Assembly: GCF_011046735.1 (NCBI RefSeq)
Contig: NZ_CP049258.1
Span: 3,924,001 to 3,988,000 of the forward strand
Source of the DNA: Nordella sp. HKS 07
GTDB lineage: Bacteria; Pseudomonadota; Alphaproteobacteria; Rhizobiales; Aestuariivirgaceae
DNA: 64,000 nt
Direction: 5' to 3'
In this document: one piece after another, positions 60,454-64,000 of the stretch
Layout: each line of letters begins with the position of its first letter
How positions within the stretch are numbered: the stretch's first letter is position 1
Translations under genes and position numbers: made by a program
Notes under the pieces: generated by a model
What the model saw: the letters and a program-made list of their open reading frames with translations, nothing else
Told to the model about the DNA's origin: nothing
Databases searched by the model: none

Positions 60454-60896
60454 AGTGTCGAGCCCTCTGCCAGGGAATTCTCGCTGCTCGTCAGTAGGCG
60501 GAAGAATATAATCTTACTAAAACAACGAGAAACTCAAATAAACATCAATCACGGATGCCTCTTTCCATTGGCGCTGTGGCGAAACTTTGGCGCGCAGGCT
60601 TGATGTTCCACTGAATATCTGACAAGCAGTCTAACTGATTCGGGCGGCGGAGATGAGGCAAAACGCGCCGTCATGGCCTTTGGCTGAGGTCGGTGTTGGA
60701 GATGTCGGCCGGTCGTAAAGTGTTCCCGCATCCCAACAATTCGCTATAACGATCTGGCGCGCTGGGAAAAAACGCATGAAACTGAGATGACGGAACTGGC
60801 ATGATCGACGCCCTTCAGGGCGAGGCGATAGGGGCATTCGAAGACGGGAAGGAAGAATCCCCTGATGCATGGGAGCAGATTGAATAACCGGATTGT
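60454..60896. other. 443-bp intergenic region with no supported gene
   Basis: Short frames on the minus strand here lack ribosome sites and sensible composition. An AT-rich patch lies near 60505-60550. No integrase fragment, att copy or hairpin of note is visible. Confidence 0.6.
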
Positions 60897-60973
60897 TGGT
60901 GACCCCGGCACGATTTGAACGCGCAACCCTCAGATTCGAAGTCTGATGCTCTATCCAATTGAGCTACGGGGCC
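60897..60973 (-). tRNA. tRNA-Arg (anticodon TCG)
   Basis: Read on the minus strand, a full cloverleaf can be folded. The acceptor is GGCCCCG with CGGGGTC, the D-arm GCTC...GAGC, the anticodon stem TCAGA/TCTGA with loop CTTCGAA (anticodon TCG), and the T-arm GCGCG-TTCAAAT-CGTGC. The CCA end is encoded. The 3' end faces the prophage. Confidence 0.95.
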
Positions 60974-61099
60974 CCGACCATTGATCTAATCCGCTCACCT
61001 GCTTCCCGCAATGCGGGAGGAACAGGATCAGAATTCTTTTTCAGTTTAATTGATTGATTGGTCGATTAATTATGTGACCGATCACCCGGGGGGGCCGGT

Positions 61100-61417
61100 T
61101 CAGGTATCTTTCCGTCGGTCCTTGAACTGGTCCAAGGCGGCATCGTGGGCGTTGTCGTCGTAGAAGCGGCTGCTGTGGAAGACGGCAGCCATCAATCCGA
61201 CGCCCAGAGCATAAGAAAGCGTCACGCCCAGAATGAGGGCGATCACCCCGCCTGTGCTCAATCCTGTGAACCCACCGAAGAAATAGGTCCCGAGAACTGT
61301 AAAAACGGCGAGCAACACTGTGCCGGCCGCGACCTTCGGGAAATCCAATTGCCCTCTTTCGCGAGCAAGTTGCCGGGAAGGGGAATCGGGAGGCTCCGAG
61401 ATCTTTGTTGTCGCCAT
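61100..61417 (-). CDS. Small membrane protein (105 aa)
   Basis: Two hydrophobic helices (VAAGTVLLAVFTVLGTYFFGG and STGGVIALILGVTLSYALGV, given in part) stand between a charged N-terminus and a polar C-terminus (SSRFYDDNAHDAALDQFKD). No family recognised. Inner-membrane location expected. An upstream gap of 265 bp to the methyltransferase holds nothing I can support. Confidence 0.7.
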   Translation of the reverse strand: MATTKISEPPDSPSRQLARERGQLDFPKVAAGTVLLAVFTVLGTYFFGGFTGLSTGGVIALILGVTLSYALGVGLMAAVFHSSRFYDDNAHDAALDQFKDRRKDT

Positions 61418-61682
61418 GATGGGTAAACCCGTTGCGTGTCCGTTCTTCAGTAAAATGAGTCACGCACGCTTTGGAATCAAGGTGGCGCGACATTCGCCCG
61501 CATCGCGGATTTCGACGCTCTCGACATTTTACGAACAATCACTTCACCGTCAATTTCCGGAGGGAAGTCCGCGCACCACGGAGGTTTGTTACATTTTGCG
61601 ACATCTCTCCCATTGACGGGGCATGCGCGCTCAAGCAAGCAGGCTGGACGTTGGACGGGGCTTTCGGGAAAAAGCAGGATCC

Positions 61683-62573
61683 ATGTTCGGTTTATGGAAG
61701 CGGTATTTGCCGCGTGCGCTCAAGCAACGCGCAATGGTCTACTGGTACGACACTGTGGCGAGGATGAATACAGGTGACGACCTGCTCTTTCTCAATCATG
61801 GCTATTCCGGGCCTGAGCCGGGGTCGCGCATCGTCGACATGCCGCCCGATCTCGAACCTCATCGTTATGCCATTCAGCTCTATGATCTCCTTGCCAGGCT
61901 GAGAAACTGGCACGACAAGGATGGTCTCGAGATCAGCTGCGGTCTTGGCGGCGGCATGATGTATGTGGAACGCAGCTACCGGCCGCGTACGATGACTGGT
62001 CTCGATATTTCGGCGGCGTCGATCGCAGCCTGCCGGCGGCGTTTTGGCGGATCGTCCTTGCGCTTCGAAATCGGTGACGCCCAGGCCATGCCCTTCGCCG
62101 ATCAAAGCTTCGATATCGTGATCAACGTCGAATCCTCGCTCAACTACCCGAATTTCTCGGCCTTCCTGCGCGAAGTGGATCGCGTGCTCAAGCCGGGGGG
62201 ATCGTTTCTGTTTGCCGACTATCGCCGCAGCGACAAGGTCGCGAAGCTCCGCCGGTCGTTGATCGAGATGGCCTACGACATCGAGGTCATCGAGGACATC
62301 ACTCCCGGTATCGTGCGCGGTCTGGAGTTTGGTTTCGAGCGCAAGCGCAATTTGATCGATCGCCATGTTGCCTTGCCGCTGCGCGGCATTGTGCGCGGTT
62401 TTGCCGGACTGTCGGACGGGCGCGATGAGGAGCGCGAGCAGTTCCAGACCGGCGTTAAGAGCTACCTGATGGCCGTCTTGTCCAAGCCTAAAGGCGCTGC
62501 CCCGGTCGGTTCGGCGTTATCGCTGGGCGCTCGTTCGCCCGCGGAAATTCAGGTGGCTGCCGCTCCGACTTGA
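61683..62573 (+). CDS. Class I SAM-dependent methyltransferase
   Basis: A 296-residue protein from the ATG at 61683 after AGGATCC; the longer frame from 61623 lacks a site. SAM motif I is GLEISCGLGGGMMYVE, then MTGLDISAASIAACRRRF, and motif III VLKPGGSFLFADYRRSD. The layout resembles lipid or polyketide methyltransferases of the phthiotriol-dimycocerosate type. Substrate unknown. Confidence 0.88.
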   Translation: MFGLWKRYLPRALKQRAMVYWYDTVARMNTGDDLLFLNHGYSGPEPGSRIVDMPPDLEPHRYAIQLYDLLARLRNWHDKDGLEISCGLGGGMMYVERSYRPRTMTGLDISAASIAACRRRFGGSSLRFEIGDAQAMPFADQSFDIVINVESSLNYPNFSAFLREVDRVLKPGGSFLFADYRRSDKVAKLRRSLIEMAYDIEVIEDITPGIVRGLEFGFERKRNLIDRHVALPLRGIVRGFAGLSDGRDEEREQFQTGVKSYLMAVLSKPKGAAPVGSALSLGARSPAEIQVAAAPT

Positions 62574-62607
62574 GAGGTAATATCAGCCCCCTTGTCATCG
62601 GGGTACC

Positions 62608-63049
62608 ATGATCGAATTCGATCCGGTCGATATGCTTGCGAAACCGCTGCTGGCCTATCTTGCCACCGGCAGCCCGGAGGGGCCGCGTTCTTCTCCAGTC
62701 TGGTTTCTATGGGAGAACGGTACTCTGTGGCTAATCGGAAACGAGGAGGACAGCTTCCCGAAGCGGCTTCGAGCCGAGCCGCGTTGCGCGGTCAGTGTCG
62801 TCGACTTCGATGTGGCGCGCGGCATCCTTCGTCATGTTGGAATCAGAGGCCGTGCCGAAGTTCTCCCCATGGATCATGCCAGACTGTCGGCTGCTGGCGC
62901 GCTATCTGGGGCCTGACCCTGACAAATGGAATCCCTGGTTCAAGATCAATGTCGTGGAACCACTCGATCTGATGATACGGATCGTACCCGAGAGCACGGT
63001 CGCGAGGGATATGTCCTATTTCAGGACGGGTCCTGATCTCGCCAGCTGA
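62608..63049 (+). pseudogene. Pyridoxamine 5'-phosphate oxidase family gene with a frameshift
   Basis: The first frame (from ATG 62608: LLAYLATGSPEGPRSSPVWF, then PRCAVSVVDFDVARG) is a split-barrel flavin-oxidase start. After about 62886 its sense moves to the +1 frame (LLARYLGPDPDKWNPWFKIN and on to 63049). Removing one base near 62886 joins DHARL to RLLARYLGP in one ~146-residue protein. Either a real frameshift or a sequence error. Confidence 0.75.
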
Positions 63050-63187
63050 GGGGCCTCACCGCATTTCTGGAAAATCGTGCTGGGGATCGCCTGTTAACTC
63101 CTGGTCAAAAATTGCGGAGGATAATGCCGTCAGGAACTGATGCGCGCCGCCTTGGCGTCCTTTGACCACTTGTCGCGGGGGTTGACG

Positions 63188-63979
63188 ATGGGGTTTCTGA
63201 AAACACTCTTCGGCACAAAAATGCCGTCACCCGTTCCGGCATCCGTAGTGAACGCCGGTGTGGCGGCTCCGCCATCGCCCGGCACAGCCATCATCGCACC
63301 GGGCTTCGTCGCCTGCAGAGATCGACGCTTTTTTGAGATACTCGAAAGCTATCAGGCCCGTTTGCGCCCACTTCACGACCACGTGACATGGGATGTTGAG
63401 GAAGAGAAGCGCCTGAAGGCATTGCGCGTGGAAGCCTACCAGCTGCGCAATGCCACCGGTTTCCAGCCGCATGACGTCTTTCATCTCTGGCCATATCGCG
63501 CCGTTGATCCTGATCACGTGATCAAGAGTGTGACGCTCAAGGTCGACCTGCCAGGACCATTGCCAGACTATTCGCAAATCCTCCATGTCACGGTCGTCTC
63601 CGACCGTGCGATGAAAGTGATTGCCGGCCTCGAGAAGGGGCGCCACGCATTTTACCCCCTGGATGTCGTTTCGGCTGATGGCGCGGTCTGCCATCGCTAC
63701 CACTTCATGCAGTTCCTGGAGCATACCGATTGCACGGTTCCCGAGCTTGGCGGCTTTCGCAAGGGCATGCGCCAGGACGGCTCGACCTATTGGGTGCGGT
63801 CCTCTGGAGACGACAAGGTGTTCCTTGACATGGAGCGGGTCGGAACGCGTCACTTCTTCCATGACAGACGGGCCAAGTCCGGCTGTTTCATATCGGCCGA
63901 GCTCATGATGAAGCTGGGCGAGTTCCTGCCGCGCGGACTCTATCTGGCTGAGGTAGGAGCGGTGCGCAAGCAAGTTTGA
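63188..63979 (+). CDS. Protein of unknown function (263 aa), weak imm11-like C-terminus
   Basis: From the ATG at 63188 after GGGGG; a longer frame from 63140 lacks a site. An N-terminal Pro/Ala linker is followed by a helical part (FFEILESYQARLRPLHDHV) and a beta-rich half with FISAELMMKLGEFLPRGLYL. The C-terminal pattern faintly recalls DUF1629/imm11 immunity proteins, where a FVSxxLKxxLExxGLxGVxF block is usual. I would not assign immunity on this alone. Confidence 0.65.
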   Translation: MGFLKTLFGTKMPSPVPASVVNAGVAAPPSPGTAIIAPGFVACRDRRFFEILESYQARLRPLHDHVTWDVEEEKRLKALRVEAYQLRNATGFQPHDVFHLWPYRAVDPDHVIKSVTLKVDLPGPLPDYSQILHVTVVSDRAMKVIAGLEKGRHAFYPLDVVSADGAVCHRYHFMQFLEHTDCTVPELGGFRKGMRQDGSTYWVRSSGDDKVFLDMERVGTRHFFHDRRAKSGCFISAELMMKLGEFLPRGLYLAEVGAVRKQV

Positions 63980-64000
63980 GCGGCCCGTTTCTTGGCGGTC

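Noticed and set aside
60549-60870. Small minus-strand frames in the 60.5-60.9 kb gap
   Set aside because: No ribosome sites and Pro/Arg/His-rich nonsense composition.
61004-61018. TCCCGCA/TGCGGGA hairpin upstream of the tRNA
   Set aside because: A one-base loop and no T-run; not a credible terminator.

Overview
The window reads as chromosomal DNA of a high-GC alphaproteobacterium, most likely of the order Hyphomicrobiales (Rhizobiales). The evidence is the HDAC–xseB–tlyA and fabI–phosphatase–aroC gene orders, the compact ureDABCEFG operon, an HWE-type sensor kinase, and palindromic intergenic repeats of the kind common in that order. I cannot name a genus from sequence alone.

Left host arm (1–37.5 kb). 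Housekeeping and metabolic genes come first: a DMT transporter end, truA, a Nudix hydrolase, a divergent MFS/TetR pair with a clear palindromic operator array, an SRAP protein, aroC/phosphatase/fabI, an MBL hydrolase, bioY, and the minus-strand SDR–HDAC–xseB–tlyA–methyltransferase run. Then come Sua5, an FAD-linked D-2-hydroxyacid dehydrogenase and a GNAT. A nitrogen-release block follows: the complete urease operon, then a LysR regulator divergent from a biuret-hydrolase-like cysteine hydrolase and a GYD-domain protein. Signalling genes come next: a MarR regulator, an HWE histidine kinase and a secreted caspase-like protease with a long TPR tail. Then a zinc alcohol dehydrogenase lies divergent from a LuxR-type regulator, which is followed by a Tat-exported polyamine-type ABC importer. 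A class D (OXA-type) beta-lactamase closes the arm.

Prophage (about 37.5–59.6 kb). This is a P22/podovirus-like element. A divergent switch of an S24-type repressor and an HTH protein has well-formed promoters, apparently leaderless mRNAs and repeated operator boxes. A structured, repeat-bearing region is followed by portal, minor structural genes, scaffold, coat, adaptor, a gp10-like tail protein, an S74 self-cleaving protein, and a lysis cassette of holin-like protein, secreted trypsin-like protease, amidase, nested Rz/Rz1 and an HExxH protein. No large terminase or integrase is visible. An ATP-grasp enzyme gene lies antisense inside the structural operon. The tail-fibre/holin end is duplicated around a 439-residue gene. 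Several single-base frameshifts and an embedded host-type repeat point to an old, decaying or domesticated element, unless the frameshifts are assembly errors.

Right host arm (59.6–64 kb). It holds a host palindromic repeat, a Pro/Ala/Lys-rich exported protein, tRNA-Arg(TCG), a small membrane protein, a methyltransferase, a frameshifted flavin-oxidase-like gene and a protein of unknown function.
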